Assembly: GCA_034670405.1 (NCBI GenBank) | Contig: JAXDDX010000061.1 | Span: 294,501 to 358,500 of the forward strand | Length of the DNA: 64,000 bases | From: Hoplostethus atlanticus | Lineage: Eukaryota; Chordata; Actinopteri; Trachichthyiformes; Trachichthyidae | Direction: 5' to 3' | Part shown: piece by piece, positions 36,354 to 49,118 of the stretch | Layout: each line of letters starts with the position of its first letter | How positions within the stretch are numbered: position 1 is the first letter of the stretch | Position numbers and translations under genes: made by a program | The notes under the pieces: model-generated | The model's input: only the letters and a program-made list of their open reading frames with translations | What the model was told of the DNA's origin: nothing | Databases searched by the model: none

Positions 36354-37224
36354 GGACTTGGCTGGAACTTATTAAGAATTAAATACACCCTGAGGGGGAG
36401 AGTAAAAGAAAGAGCGAGTGTGTGTAGGGAGGGTTGTGAAGGAGGTGGTAGGGGGGGGTTTCTTTGTAGTTTAGCTGTATTTGTCCAGATTTGACCACCT
36501 GTCGCCTTGGCAGGCTAATATTAGTGTGAAATACACTGTTGGAGAAAGAGAAAGTGTGGCAGAAAAACACAACAGGATGGAGAATACACATAGAAAATGG
36601 TGGAATAAAGAAAAGAGAGTGAGAGTGTTAGAATTTCCCGTTCGGCAAACTACTTGTCTTTCCATTTTCAAGTAAATCAAAAGTGTTGCTACTCTCTATG
36701 GCTGATTGATACAACCTGATTCAACCTATACCCAGTTCATGAAGGTAGGTCATGAAGGTGATGTGTTTTATGTTTCCAGCAGTTTGTTTGGGATGAATAG
36801 AAGAAGAACATGGTAGTTAGCATGAGCAGCGATAGCCACCACGGCTGAACAAACAAAGAAAAGAGCGCCACCTACAGAAACTCAACAGAAAATCCACAGT
36901 ACTGGACAAGTGATTGACAAGTGAGAGGAACTTGATATTGGTATTGGATTCCAACTAAAACCACCTTCCCCATGCAGACATCCAGAGTTAAAGAAAGAAA
37001 GGAGAAAGTCGGACAATTTCTGGAGTTGTTACCCGCCTGGTTCAGACCCAACCACTTGTGGTGTTATCAGGATAATATTCACACTAAATACATTTCCCCA
37101 CGGTGCATTGTGGGAGAGTGACTCGGAAAGCAGAACGAGAGATATAAAATGTAATAGAGTTGAGAGTATGCAAAAGAGAGATAGGAAACAGGACAGGGAG
37201 GCGAAAGGACACCCAGACACACAG

Positions 37225-37263
<39 letters not shown>

Positions 37264-37968
37264 GGGACAGGATGTAAGTGACAGAACGAGATGGAAATAG
37301 AGAGAGAGAAATTCAAAGGGAGGGATGGGAGGGAAGATGAAAGCGAGAGTAAGTCGATCTTCTGTCGTCATTCATACAACCAACAGTGACTTGGCAGGCT
37401 AATATTCAAGTTAAATACAAACTAGTAGACCCTAAATAATGGAGCAGGGAGACAGGTAACGAATGTGAGAGAGAGAGAGACTGAGAGAGAGACACACAGA
37501 GAAACCTGGACAGAAAAAGAGAGGAAGTCCATCTTCCAGCTGTCTGCATTCAGATTCAACCACTTGTGGACTTGTCAGGATAATACTCGTGTTAAATACA
37601 CTGAGACTAGAGAGAGACTAGAAAGACTGGAAAGAGACAGAAAGGAGGAAAGAGAAAGACGGGAAAGAGGCAGAAAGGAGGAAAGAGAAAGACGGGAAAG
37701 AGACAGAAAGGAGGACAGACAAAGACGGGAAAGAGACAGAAAGAAGGAAAGAGAAAGACGGGAAAGAGACAGAAAGGAGGAAAGAGAAAGACGGGAAAGA
37801 GACAGAAAGGAGGAAAGAGAAACTCCATAAGAAGTGGGAATAGGAGAGACAGATGAGAGAATAGGAACGGGAGGAGGAGGAGAAAACGAGAGAGCGCGGG
37901 GGAGTCTCTCTCCTGTGTTCAGTCAACCACTTGTGGACTAGCCGGGCTAATAGTCATGTTAAATACAG
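36354..37968. repeat. Long-period repeat: 47-bp core x6 between purine tracts
   Basis: A core of the form 'TTCAACCACTTGTGGACTTG...AGGCTAATATTCGTGTTAAATACACTGAG' recurs at 36354, 36491, 37048, 37377, 37556 and 37922. Gaps are about 137, 557, 329, 179 and 366 bases. Each core is followed by AG-rich DNA of variable length (GAGAGA, GAAAGA, GGGAGG). Cores differ at several positions, so the spacers are conserved in order but not homogenised. This looks like an array whose unit is a unique core plus an expandable purine tract. Confidence 0.8.
37613..37826. repeat. 33-bp purine minisatellite, about six units
   Basis: The unit GGGAAAGAGACAGAAAGGAG followed by GAAAGAGAAAGAC repeats with few changes. 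Because 33 is divisible by three, an Arg-Glu-Lys frame of 121 residues (37465-37830) stays open. It lies within the long-period repeat and I consider it non-coding. Confidence 0.92.
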
Positions 37969-37999
37969 CCTCAGAGGCGGTGGATGGTGGAGATTGACT

Positions 38000-38700
38000 G
38001 CCGTATCTAGGCCATCATAAAGAACCATTAAGACTGGCTAATAAAGAAACTCCCCTCAGCCCAGAAAATGAAGTCATCATAGCAGTTAGAGAACGGCCCA
38101 CGGCGGGTATGTCAAGGAGAGGATGGGGAGGGGAAGGAGGAGGGGGGTCCGAAAATGAAAACGAAGCAGAGGAAAATATAGAGAATTGAAAAGAGAGCGA
38201 GAAAGTCATAAAGTGTGTGTGTGTGTGTGTGTGAGGGAGAATGAAGGAAAGAGAACAAACTGTCCCAGAGGACCACTCATCCAGGATCTAATATAGTCGT
38301 ATTCCCTCTGTATGTCTGTTAATTACTTCCTCTGTTACCATAAAGATGAAGAGGCTCCGGCTGGCAGGAACACCTGGAAACCGGACCGCTAGAAAGACTG
38401 AACTAGCGACTGGGTTGTTTACGTCCTCCGTTACAGCGGACGATGGAGAGATGCTGCTCGGTGCTGACGGTCTCCAGTGTCTATTCAACACAGTCTTGAT
38501 GACGTGGACGCCAATAATACGTTCTTCCACCACAAATTGGACCTCGCCGTTTTCACCTGTTCTTCACATGAGAAGATGAACAGTGAAGTTTGAGCAAGTA
38601 GAACAACTTTGAGGTTACGGTTAGAGAAGTCAAACTTTGGCTGAGGTTAAATCAGGGTTTGGTTAAAGACGAAAAACCTGAAGTTGAAAAGTGGAAAAAA
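38000..38700. other. Non-coding stretch, no gene recognised
   Basis: Purine-rich to about 38260 with a short GT run at 38213-38233, then ordinary sequence. Confidence 0.5.
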
Positions 38701-38704
38701 CATC

Positions 38705-38880
38705 TTTTTTTATTTTTATTTTTTTATTGAATTGGGACAGTGCACATGAATCAACATATCAGCATTACACATCAATGTAAATGTGCCGGAATTAGCACAA
38801 TTGCTAAATTTCATTTCAAAGACAAATTACAAACAGTATTACAATAAAACGTTACATACAGTAAAAAAGATAAAGTGTCT
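38705..38880 (-). repeat. Dispersed repeat tail (candidate)
   Basis: TTTATTGAATTGGGACAGTG followed by CACATGAATCAACATATCAG resembles the reverse complement of a LINE-type 3' end I recall from many fish (poly-T at left, then 'gggacagtgcaca'). No coding remnant. Assignment rests on recall. Confidence 0.4.
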
Positions 38881-38889
38881 TCACATGAG

Positions 38890-41100
38890 TTGGGAACTAA
38901 ACCGGGTCATCGGAGTTGAAGGTTAGTATACCCGCCCATCTACCAGCCTGACCTCCACTCCCTTACTTTCCACCATGCTGTTTCATTGTCAAACTACTCC
39001 TTGTTTCTACTCTTGTAATCCTTTAGTGGCGGGGGAAACGTACTCCTCCCACTTTTCATGCACCGAGCGCGTTATTTGCGTGTTTTTTCCTCCCTCTGTA
39101 AAGACTGTTTCATATGTTTTCTCCCTCTCGTTCTCTCCCTCAGTGTAAAGTGATCTTTTACACAGCAATATGCAGACCGCAATCTCTGCGGAGCGCCACA
39201 TAAAAGAGTGTGAGGATGAAAGAGAGAGGAGAGACAGAGGGAGAGTGGGAGTGTGATCTAACAATACAGTGGTTTATTAAAATGTCAAATACAAAAAGAA
39301 CCAAAGGAAAGGATATTACGAGTACAGGAAAGGATATTAGGTAGAAGTGGATTTCTTGGTGTGGAGGAAATTCTGACGGAAACGTCTGTAGAATTTCTCC
39401 CAGCCTCAAACAACCGAGTTGACTGGTGTACTCAATTATCCAAGTGGAGTGTGGTGGAAATGATTGTATCTGGGGATATGATACACAAGTATTTGGGCTG
39501 TACTGCTGCATTTCAAACAGCAGAACTGTGACTGAACGTGTACAACATTACTGTTCTCCAAATTTTGCAGTATCTTTGGTGCCAAGCGGTCATCGCTCTG
39601 ACATTTCTGCATCACACTTCCCAGAGATGACTTGTGTACTTGTGTGTCCAGTACTGTCATGTCATTTCCTTGGGATTTTCTGTTGATGAAGTTTGAGTTT
39701 CTTTAGTTGTCTCTCTTTTCCTTCGTCCGTTCAGCCGTAGTGTCGATCACTGCTCATGCTAACTACCCAGTTCTTCTTCACTTTATTCCAAACAAACCAC
39801 GTTGATGCTGCTTGCAACCTAAAACACATCACTTCCTGTACGCTGGAGGATTTGTCTTTAGTGTTTAGAACAGAAAACACTTTCCTGAACTTGGTATTGG
39901 CTAAATTACTATTGTGTTATATTGACAGTAGAGTAGCAAAAGAGACATTTATTTATTTATTCATAAAAAAAAGCCGGGGATTATTCCTTTAAGTAAACTG
40001 CATTAGATGCATTAGACTTGCATCAGTGTGAGTTGGGTCTAGCATCATTCCCCTCGCTCCATGGAGACTTGGCTTCAAAGACAGATGCTCATCCTGGCCC
40101 CCCGGCTGAAGCCCGATCTGTAACTTCAGCATGTCACCCACCGTGGAAACACCGTCTCTAATACTGCATCTGTTTATGTTTTAGTTTACGTGTATTATAA
40201 TGTCTGAACTGTTGATATGAGGACTGATTATGTGATAAAATACTGTTTTATATAACAGGTCTGTATTTTTCTCACACCTGTGAATTCAGAATTTCTTTCC
40301 ACCTGCCTTAAATGAGGGAATCTGTCAGCTAACATAGCTAATATTGGCACACTTTTATACTATTTCTCTGACCAACGCTTTACTTCTGCTCAGTCAGCAG
40401 AGAGAAAATGAAAAAATACAAATGGGAAGTGAAAAATACATCTGTAGAACGTGATTTCTATAGAAAACAACACTAATTCCATCCACTCCCTCCGTGGAGG
40501 GAGGCGTGGCTTTAGGAGAGGGCTATGAAAACACTGCGGTCAACTTTCACACGGTTGTCAGATAAAGTTAGGATGTCATGCAGCAAGGAGAGAGCGAGTA
40601 GGAGGGATTCCTGTCAACTTTAAAAAGATTATTTTTGTGTTATTACTTCTTTATCTGATTGTGAACAGTAGAAAGAGAGAGGAGAGAGAGAGAGAGAGAG
40701 AGGCCGAGCAAGCAAGAGTTGCTGAATGGAATGAAAGATTCATGAAACTTGGTGAGTTTCTGGGAACGCTGCCCCCCCCCCGACGTCCCTGCCAGCACTA
40801 AACTTGTATCAGTTAGTATTTCCCGCAATTGAAGGACCATCACTGAAATAGGTATATTTTTCTGCCTGTTGGTACATCGTACTACAATTTATCAGTTTTT
40901 ATCAGTCAAAGAGACGGCGTCTTCAAAACCAGAAAACAAAGCAAGCCACATGCTGTCTCTCCATCTTTGTTTCTCTCTCTCTCTCCTCTCTCCTCTCTCT
41001 CTCTCACTCGCTGCCTCTGCATGGTTGGAGGGGAAAAGGGATCAGGAGACCAGGAACTGTCTAAAACTTTTATAACACAAAGACAAAGAAAAAAGTGAGA
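38890..41100. other. Non-coding stretch, no gene recognised
   Basis: Short GA run at 40677-40702 and a C-run at 40773-40780. All open frames are short and unrecognised. Confidence 0.5.
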
Positions 41101-41103
41101 CAA

Positions 41104-41125
41104 CACACACACACACACACACACA
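41104..41125. repeat. (AC)11 microsatellite
   Basis: Perfect AC run. Confidence 0.9.
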
Positions 41126-41339
41126 GACACACAGGCAAGCACAACACGCCTCAGTTCAGTCAAGAAAAACACAAAGCCCGTCTTTGCCTGAAAAACACAC
41201 ACGCTACAACACACAGCATCCTACATCTCCCGTCATAGACAAAAACATCGTACATCTCTGCCTGGAAAAACACACTGCTTATGGCAGTCCATCGATGTCG
41301 ATGATGACGTTGCGCCAAATTAATTTGTGGGGGGGATTA

Positions 41340-42152
41340 TTGGGGTGTGTTACGCCTATGCATAGCCAAGTGGCTGTGCAGGCCAATGCGTGATACATGA
41401 GAGGCAGGGGTATACAGCACAGGTGAGGGGAGGCCCTGCAGCACGTCGGTGCCTCTGTGCACGCCGCTGTATTCTCCTCTGTGTGGCCTGCTCCTGAAGG
41501 TGAGTGATTCCCTGGTGGCAGGTGGAGCTCCAGGTGTGGCGATCAGCAGCCAGGGGCTCTAGTGCTGATGGTGTGATGTTGCACTTCTTCAGGAGGGTTT
41601 TCAGGTGATCCTTGTAGCGCTTTTTCTGGCCCCCAGATCCTCTATGACCATCCAAGAGCTGGCCATAGAGGATCTGTCTAGGGAGGCGGTGGGCAGGCAT
41701 GCGGATCACATGCCTGACCCAGCGCAGATGTTTTTGTGCAAGGAGCACTGCAATGCTGGGTGTGTGGGTCCGGTCGTGGATTTCCACGTAGGATTTTCCC
41801 AGACAAACCCAGGATCTTTTGAAGGCAGCGGATGTGGAAGGCCTCTAGTGTTCGTATGTGCCTCTGGTAGGGGGTCCAGGTTTCCGAGCCGTAAAGCAGT
41901 GTGGAAAGGCAGACTGCCTTGTACACAGCTGCTTTGGTGGAGATGGTTAGGTTCCTGTTCAGGAAAACTCTGGACTTGAGCCTGCCAAAGGCAGCAGAGG
42001 CCAGGCGGAGGAACCTGAACCTGGAGGTCATCATCGATGTTGCAGGAGGGAGACAGAATGCTACCGAGGTAGGTGAAGTGTGGGACGATGGCAAGTGGGT
42101 GACCATCAAGGGTGAAGGTAGGCGCATGTGGTTGGGGGATGGACTCTTGCAC
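41340..42152 (-). mobile_element. LINE reverse transcriptase C-terminus, frameshifted
   Basis: Three minus-strand frames join in order. First TLDGHPLAIVPHFTYLGS (about 42120-42030), then RLASAAFGRLKSRVFLNRN, LSTLLYGSETWTPYQRHIRT and FHIRCLQKILGL (about 42030-41800), then LAQKHLRWVRHVIRMPAHRL and GQKKRYKDHLKTLLKKCNIT (about 41750-41550). 'YLGS', 'AAFGRL', 'LLYGSETWT' and 'KHLRWVRHV..MP.HRLPRQILYGQL' are classic motifs of the region after the RT core in non-LTR retrotransposons. Two frameshifts make it a dead copy. The clade is not fixed. Confidence 0.88.
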
Positions 42153-42795
42153 GACTATCTGAGTATGGGGGGTGAGGGGGGGGATTGGGGTGGGAATGGG
42201 GTAGGGTATTTGGAGCAGGCCTGCGCGATGAGTAGATTATAGTGAAGGTAGTTGTGCGCAGTCACTACCCTCACTGTCTTGGCTCCACCCTACGTTTTCC
42301 AGTGGCATGAAGAACTCATGACGACCTTCTGTGGAGGGGAGTTGCAGAAGTCTGCCAGAACACCGGTCTGTTGGTGTCTGCCTGATGCGGGTTTACTCGT
42401 TAGGGGTTTACTCCCGTAGCCATAGCACGTGTGGGTGCACCCATTAGGCATTGGGGCAGTGGATGGTGGCAGCCAGCGCCGGTGGGCCTGTACTGCTTAC
42501 CTCTGGGGTCCACTGCAGCTCCGAGATCCCCTGCCGAATTTGCCTGGGGTCGCGAGACACCCAGTTACCGTGTGTGGCCACGAGGAGGCCCGGCAGGAGT
42601 CTTGGTGAGGGAGAGGCTGTGTACTGGCAGGAGAAGACTTACGCACAAGGCTGCTTTCCCGTTCACCACAAGGGCTAGCCAGCGGCAGCGAGCTGTAAGC
42701 GAGATGGTTGCAAGCAGGTGGGAAGTAGGCATGCACCCTCCCTCTAACTAGCATTACTGCACTAGACGCTTCACAACACCCTGCGCACCCACAGG
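42153..42795 (-). repeat. GC-rich non-coding block attached to the LINE
   Basis: It adjoins the truncated RT frame where the catalytic RT core would be expected, but has no RT motifs in any frame. Blocks such as CGCGAGACACCCAGTTACCG and GGCTAGCCAGCGGCAGCGAG look like a multi-copy element. It may be the 5' region of the same LINE joined to its 3' part by an internal deletion, or a separate element. The 106- and 102-residue frames here are unrecognised. Confidence 0.45.
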
Positions 42796-42816
42796 CTGCG
42801 CACACACACTAGGAAA

Positions 42817-42819
<3 letters not shown>

Positions 42820-42852
<33 letters not shown>

Positions 42853-43220
42853 ATCTCTCTCTCTCAATAATACGTAACATCCTACATCAGATATTTCTTT
42901 CTTCATCCTGAAAAACAAGGTTGCAGCAGCCTAACCCTTATGAGAAAGAACTATAGTAATCCTATAGTACATTTGAGAAGGTTACTATACTAATGTACTA
43001 ATACTATACTACTATATACTATATAATACTAGTCTACCGGGGACATGTGGATGATTTTGGTGGTGTCTCTTCTCACCACCAACTTTCTCCCTCTCTCCTC
43101 CCTCTCTCCCTCTCTCCTCCCTTCCCTCTTAAACTCCTCTTTCTCCCTACTTGCCCTCATTTCTCTCTCCCTAAACCATCTTTCTGTCTCTCTCTCTCTC
43201 TCTCTCTCTTTCTCCTCGCA
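42820..43220. repeat. (AC)14, CTATA-type and CT-rich repeats
   Basis: AC run 42820-42847, degenerate ACTATA words 42960-43035, CTCC/CTCT-rich DNA 43080-43215. Confidence 0.88.
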
Positions 43221-43224
43221 TGGC

Positions 43225-46200
43225 TAGATTTGTCTGTCTGTGTGAAGTTAGATTTATACTACGAAGAGAAGCAGCCCGCGTGGTCGCTGCGCTGCCGAGC
43301 AGAACAGATGTAGAGAGCGCTGATAGAGAAATATTGTTTTTCAGGAAAAATATCTGTCAGAATCTCTCTCTGGCGCTGAGCTGATAAGGAAGAGAGAGAG
43401 GAAGAAAGTGTGAGAGGAGGGAGGGAAATGGGTGAATATGAAACGGATAAGGGGGAGTGAAAAAACGATGAAATAAAGACAGAATAAAGGACAGACGGAC
43501 CTTGACATCAGAGGGAGAAAGAAAGAGATGAAGGTTTTAAGGAGACGGCCTGACAGCTCGGATATTTGAGCAGGGTCAAGAGATCGGACTTCAACACAAC
43601 ATTTGATGCTTAATCCAATCAGCATCAGCTACTCATACAATACAAGATAAAATGGTTTGATTGAAGCAGATTTGTTTAAAGAAATTCTGCAACAAATAGA
43701 TATGGGAAGGCGTTTGTCAAATAAATAATGACAGGCTGTTGCACAATAGCACAATAGTTGAAAAGTGTCTGTCTGCCTCCAGGAATGTCAGACATGCTGT
43801 TGCTCCCATGTATAAGGTGTTCATCGAGGCTGTATGGACGTTAGTTGGTGCGTTACAATATTGCCAAGTGCATTTCTTTGTTTATGACGTCCCCAATAAG
43901 AATCGATTCTTGAAAGAGTTTCTTTTGACATTCATGAAGTCTATTTATTAGTTTCAGCCAAGCTCATGGAAACGTAGCAAATTCTCTTTTTATTTTTTGC
44001 AACATTTAAAAATATACTTCCAAGTTGGACGGACACACAGATCCCATCTCGGTCACTCAGAGCAGGTAGGGATAAAAATCAGATTTTATGTTTGTGTTGA
44101 AAATCACACTCCCAGAGGCAGAAAGACAGTCAGGGGGAGACAGTGGGCAGAAAGAGAAGGGTGTGAAGAGACAGTGTGAGAATAGAGAGAAAGACAGATA
44201 AGAGTATTTAGCCCATTATTTCCACAGGCTAGGTCAGAACGAATAAGAGTCACTGAGAGAATGAAAAGTCGTCTTCAAAGACCGGAGGAGACTCGGCTAT
44301 TATTCTCTGTCTGAAAAGTGACACTCCACTCTAAGTGTTCCGCTCCAGGACGGCCTTGGGAGGTTAGAACCATGAATGTCAAAGTTGATTTCACACTCTG
44401 TAACTCTCTGGACTACGTGATAGATGTGGCCACTGTGCACGCGCACACACCACACACACATGTACATATGCATGGACATATGCATGGACACACACACGCA
44501 CACACACGAACACACCCACCAAGCAGAGATTATACCCGGTATTATAACCAAGGTCAAATGCTAGCATTTTATTATAGCTTGCCAGGAAGTGCTCCATCTT
44601 CAAAGTATTAAAGGTACCACTGGCACGGCTTTAACTTCTATTTTAAACTTGGATGTGTTAAGAAATGCCTTGTAAAATATGGATGTCTTTAAAAAACATC
44701 AATCAAGCCACAGTTTTACTCCAAAATGGTTTTATACCAAGATATGAACTTGAAAGAATATATAAAGACATGGAAATGGAAATGGAAATCTTTGCTCCTC
44801 TGTTGCTTGACTTCCTGTCTTGGTTCACACACTCTGCTTTTTTGAGAATACCAGCACCTTTTTTTACAATAAAGATTAATGTTACAATTAATGGGACGCG
44901 GCCACAAGACGGACAGAACGCGACTGCTTTAGAAAAGTCAATGCACCTGCAATCGTTTTAGGAGTAGAGCACTGTCCAAAGTTGAGAAAAGATAAACTTT
45001 TTAAAGTTTTACAATGTGGTGGGTGCCCGTTGTCTGACCCGCTTTTTCAAATTATCAGCATAAAATGCTGTCGAGGCAGCACTTTTCCCACAAAAAAAGC
45101 TAAATGGTGTGAGTGCATCCTCATCCACCAATAAATCCATGGAAATAAAATACAACCTGCAAAAGAGCGCTGCAGGCTTTGCAGACTGCCCACCTTCATC
45201 ACCGATAGCAAGCACACTGCACGGTGTCATGAAGGCTAGCCAACAAAAAACATGTAGGGTTTGATGATCAAATAACTCTTCAGATGTTATCGGTGGAATC
45301 AGAGGAATACTCTTGGACCAAATACTCTCTACTTGTCCTACAATGACAGCAGCCGCTCTGATGACTTACTAACGATATCTTTCCAAAGAGCTCAACCCTT
45401 TGATAACTGGGGGGGCTGATGCTGATGTACTTAGTGAACTGGCCGCTACCTTTAGTTAGCATCGCCTCACCAACAAGGTAAAGGTATGGAAAAAATCCCA
45501 TAGCCAAACTAAGTCTCTGCTCTGGTTCACTATGCCATTATAACAGAGAAGCAAGTAGATTCACGTTCATTTAGTCAAAGCACTATACAAGTATTAGATT
45601 GTTGCAGGTAGATGGAATTCTACTATTTTCCATTGAACTCGCTGGCAAAGAGATTCTTCTAGGTTGCGCGTCATCGGGGTGCATCGTGACTCCTCAGTTG
45701 TGGGGGAATGAAAGACTGGAAAAAAGTACAAAAAGTACAACGGGTCGGGAGCTCAAACACACTCAAAGGTTCTGCAAGAATCGAGTCTGGATTCAAAACA
45801 ACAGACTTGAGTCAATGCAGAGCCCACGGAGGACGACAGCAGGGCCGTATTGGAGTTTACTCAACAAACATGTGCAACAGAATGCACATTTTCTACAGAT
45901 CGACCTGGTAATCAACTCACGCTGATTCCCAGGAAGTTTGTACAGTGAGTTAAGCACTAAACCAGACAGGTGTGACTCGTCTTGACACGGTGAGCTACTT
46001 GTCGCTGACACGGGAACGTCGTCATCTCGAGGTTCTCTAGGTAAGATCTTTCGTGAACCCTCGCAGTGCAGATAGTATCTTTGGAATATGGATAGTGGAT
46101 GGTATGACTTGCTGACTAAGGCTTGTCACTGTGAGGAGCAGACGCTGTTTTAGAAGATACATTAATTCAACATCCTGCAGGAAACACCACCAGACTGCAC

Positions 46201-46640
46201 GGGGTGTGTTTGTATGCTCAGGGTATTCCTAAAACAAACTCACTTCCCGCTTAAGGCCTTTTCAGGAGAAGCTGTTTGGATGCATATAGTACATACATCA
46301 CTATCACAAGTCCCTCCGTACACACAGGTAAACACAAACCAAACCACAGCAGTAAAAGGCAAACATGTCCCGGATGCGTATCCCAGCAATCACCTGGGTT
46401 CCTCAACAGGGATATCAGGGTTGTTGGAAATGGAAAATGGCTTTGACATGTTGTGTTAAAATTCTGTCATCTTTGTTTATTATCTGAAATCCCTTTGGTG
46501 TCATTTTGTTCATTTGGTGTACATGATCATCATTGTGTTCCCTGTTTTAATTCCTGTTTCGTCGTTCTGTTGTTTTATTTTTGTTGTAATGGGTTTCTTT
46601 TATTTCATGCCCATTTTCTTTAACAATTTGTCTGGTTTAG
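43225..46640. other. Long non-coding stretch, no gene recognised
   Basis: Includes CA-rich words at 44440-44515. Minus-strand frames at 45009-45230 and 45280-45507 are protein-like in composition but match nothing I recognise and lie in different frames. I see no consistent exon structure. Confidence 0.45.
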
Positions 46641-46654
46641 TGATTTATGTTGGT

Positions 46655-46712
46655 GTGGACCCAGAGAAGACTAGCCCTGTCTCCTGTGAGTCGGCTAATA
46701 GGGATCATTAAT
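46655..46712 (+). repeat. LINE/SINE tail-like relic before a GT run
   Basis: GGACCCAGAGAAGACTAGCC, then CGGCTAATAGGGATCATTAA followed by TAAAC, resembles the fish repeat end 'ggaccccaggaagagtagc...taatggggatcctaataaa'. The GT microsatellite follows 18 bases later and could have grown from its tail. Assigned from recall. Confidence 0.4.
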
Positions 46713-46726
46713 AAACTAAATAGAAA

Positions 46727-46730
<4 letters not shown>

Positions 46731-46790
<60 letters not shown>
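46731..46790. repeat. (TG)30 microsatellite
   Basis: Perfect 60-base TG run. Confidence 0.95.
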
Positions 46791-46791
<1 letters not shown>

Positions 46792-46794
46792 ATT

Positions 46795-48215
46795 AATCTA
46801 CTGACTTTATCATGAGATGACTTAACCATTTACCCACATTTACCCACCAGCCCATCCACATTCTGAAATTCTTAAGACTCATATGGTCTATTGTACCAAA
46901 AAGGTTCAAATTCTCAAAGTCTCCCTCCAAAATCATATTTTATAAAACAATAAAGTGTATTAAGAATGTATGTTTTAGGGTCTGTTTAAGTCCAAGGGTT
47001 TAAGATAGTAATAAGTTAAATATTATAAATTGCCATATACATACATATATATTTCTTCTTGAGGGAAGTTGAGAGATTCAGATCCATTTTGTACAAAAAT
47101 TAAAAATTCTAAATTAAGAAATTGAATCATAAAAAAATAGGATTTTAGTCAGGAAGTGAGATGACACCCCTGTCCATCACAGCCACATGGTGAGTAGATA
47201 ACTGAGTAGTAAATGTGCTCCAAAAAAACACATGAATACTCTGATGAAAAAAAAAACATTTTGGTTTTGTGGGAAAATATAACATAAATTCTTAGAAAAC
47301 AACTTTTCCGATCCTCCAATTTGAAGCATTTCGCTAGCATCACCCATACGTCTCCCTCCATCCCCCACTCCTTTCAGTCTCGCCATCACCCCTGTCATTC
47401 AGAAGCACAATGACACTCACCTTGTTTCAGTAACAGGGAAGTCCAACTGTTCAACTAGGCGCTCCTGTCATACATCTTCCGGAGGAGGAAGGGATGGAGG
47501 GATGATTAGCGGGGAGGAAGAAGCAATGGACAAGGACAGTTTGAGAGTTAAAAGCAGTGAAACAGGGAGAAAGAGAGCGAATGAGATGAAGAGAGAGGGA
47601 TGTGGAACAGAAATAAAGAGGGCTGGATGGGTGTGAGACTCACAGAGAGAATGAGAGTGGCAGTTCATCCATATATCTGTCTTTCAGTCTGTTTCATCAG
47701 TTTATTTCCTCTATCAGTCAAATGAGAGGAGACTCAATCTGTCTATCTGACCGTCTCAATAACCCTGCTGCCACCTGATTAGCTTTTCATCACCGAACCT
47801 CCCTCTCCACTTGAACATGGACTCCTTTGTAGCCCTCATTCAGCCAGGCAGCCCCAGAACACATCCTTGTGTAAAGCAACAGCCTGGAAGAAATTAGTTG
47901 CAGGGGAGAGGGAGGGTTACACACACACACACACACACAAACACATTTACACTGACTGAAGCTTGAGTTGAGTTTAGTAACCTTGCTCATGGGCACCTTG
48001 CAGGGGGGAGGATTAATCCACCTCTCTCACCCGTGTTTCCCCAGTAAAAACAAGCCCAGAGCACGGTCCCCCTGGTACACGCGGGTTACTGCTAAGTGTT
48101 GCTACCAGCCTGTATTTATGCCTGTTGGCTCTACAAAGTTGCCGGTTTTTATCTTTTTTTACGTCTAACGGCGGTAAAAGCAGAATATGTTTGTTGTTGA
48201 ATTCAGCCAACAAGA
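46795..48215. other. Non-coding stretch, no gene recognised
   Basis: Short AC run at 47919-47940 and GA-rich words 47470-47660. Otherwise ordinary. Confidence 0.5.
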
Positions 48216-49072
48216 TAGTTCAGCCAGTCAGTCAGTCAGTCAGCCAGCTATCGCTTGGTGGATTTTAAGTCTTTGTTCCCACTCTAATATATTCCCAGTT
48301 CAGTTTTGCAAGTCTGTTAGCCAGCCAGCTAACCAGTCAGCCAGCTAACCAGCCAGCCAACCAGCCAGCTAACCAGCCAGCCACCCAGCCAGCTAACCAG
48401 TCAGCCACCCAGCCAGCTAACCAGCCAGCCAACCAGCCAGCCAGCCAACCAGCCAGCCACCCAGCCAGCTAACCAGTCAGCCAGCTAACCAGCCAGCCAG
48501 CCAGCCAGCCAGCTAACCAGCCAGCCAACCAGCCAGCCAACCAGCCATCTAGCCAGCCAGCCAGCCAACCAGCCAGCCAGCCAGCCAACCAGCCAACCAG
48601 CCAGCCAACCAGCCATCTAGCCAACCAGCCAGCCAGCCAGCCAACCAGCCAGCTAACCAGCCAGCCAGCCAGCCAGCCAGCTAACCAGCCAGCCAACCAG
48701 CCAGCCAACCAGCCATCTAGCCAGCCAGCCAGCCAACCAGCCAGCCAGCCAGCCAACCAGCCAACCAGCCAGCCAACCAGCCATCTAGCCAACCAGCCAG
48801 CCAGCCAGCCAACCAGCCAGCTAACCAGCCAGCCAACCAGCCAGCCAGCCAACCAGCCAGCCACCCAGCCAGCTAACCAGTCAGCCAGCTAACCAGCCAG
48901 CCAGCCAGCCAGCTAACCAGCCAGCCAACCAGCCAGCCAACCAGCCATCTAGCCAGCCAGCCGGCCAACCAGCCAGCCAGCCAGCCAACCAGCCAACCAG
49001 CCAGCCAACCAGCCATCTAGCCAACCAGCCAGCCAGCCAGCCAACCAGCCAGCTAACCAACCAGCCAGCCAA

Positions 49073-49105
<33 letters not shown>

Positions 49106-49118
49106 TAGCCACCCAGCC
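48216..49118. repeat. CAGC/CAAC tetranucleotide array with higher-order repeat
   Basis: A 4-bp period of CAGC, CAAC and CTAA units runs for about 800 bases (48316-49118), preceded by a short CAGT/CAGC block at 48216-48250. The marker word CATCTAG occurs at 48546, 48614, 48714, 48782, 48946 and 49014. These are pairs 68 bases apart, and pairs recur at 168 and then 232 bases, so blocks were duplicated as units. Minus-strand Gly-Trp-Leu frames of 131 and 79 residues are repeat translations. Confidence 0.95.

Noticed and set aside
37465-37830. 121-residue Arg-Glu-Lys frame, coiled-coil-like
   Set aside because: Product of the 33-bp purine minisatellite; period divisible by three.
36354-37968. 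CRISPR-like repeat-spacer pattern
   Set aside because: Spacing is irregular (137-557 bp), cores diverge, the surroundings are eukaryotic repeats and there are no cas genes.
45009-45507. Two minus-strand frames with protein-like composition
   Set aside because: Different frames, no recognised motif, no convincing splice sites; could be a decayed element but I cannot support it.
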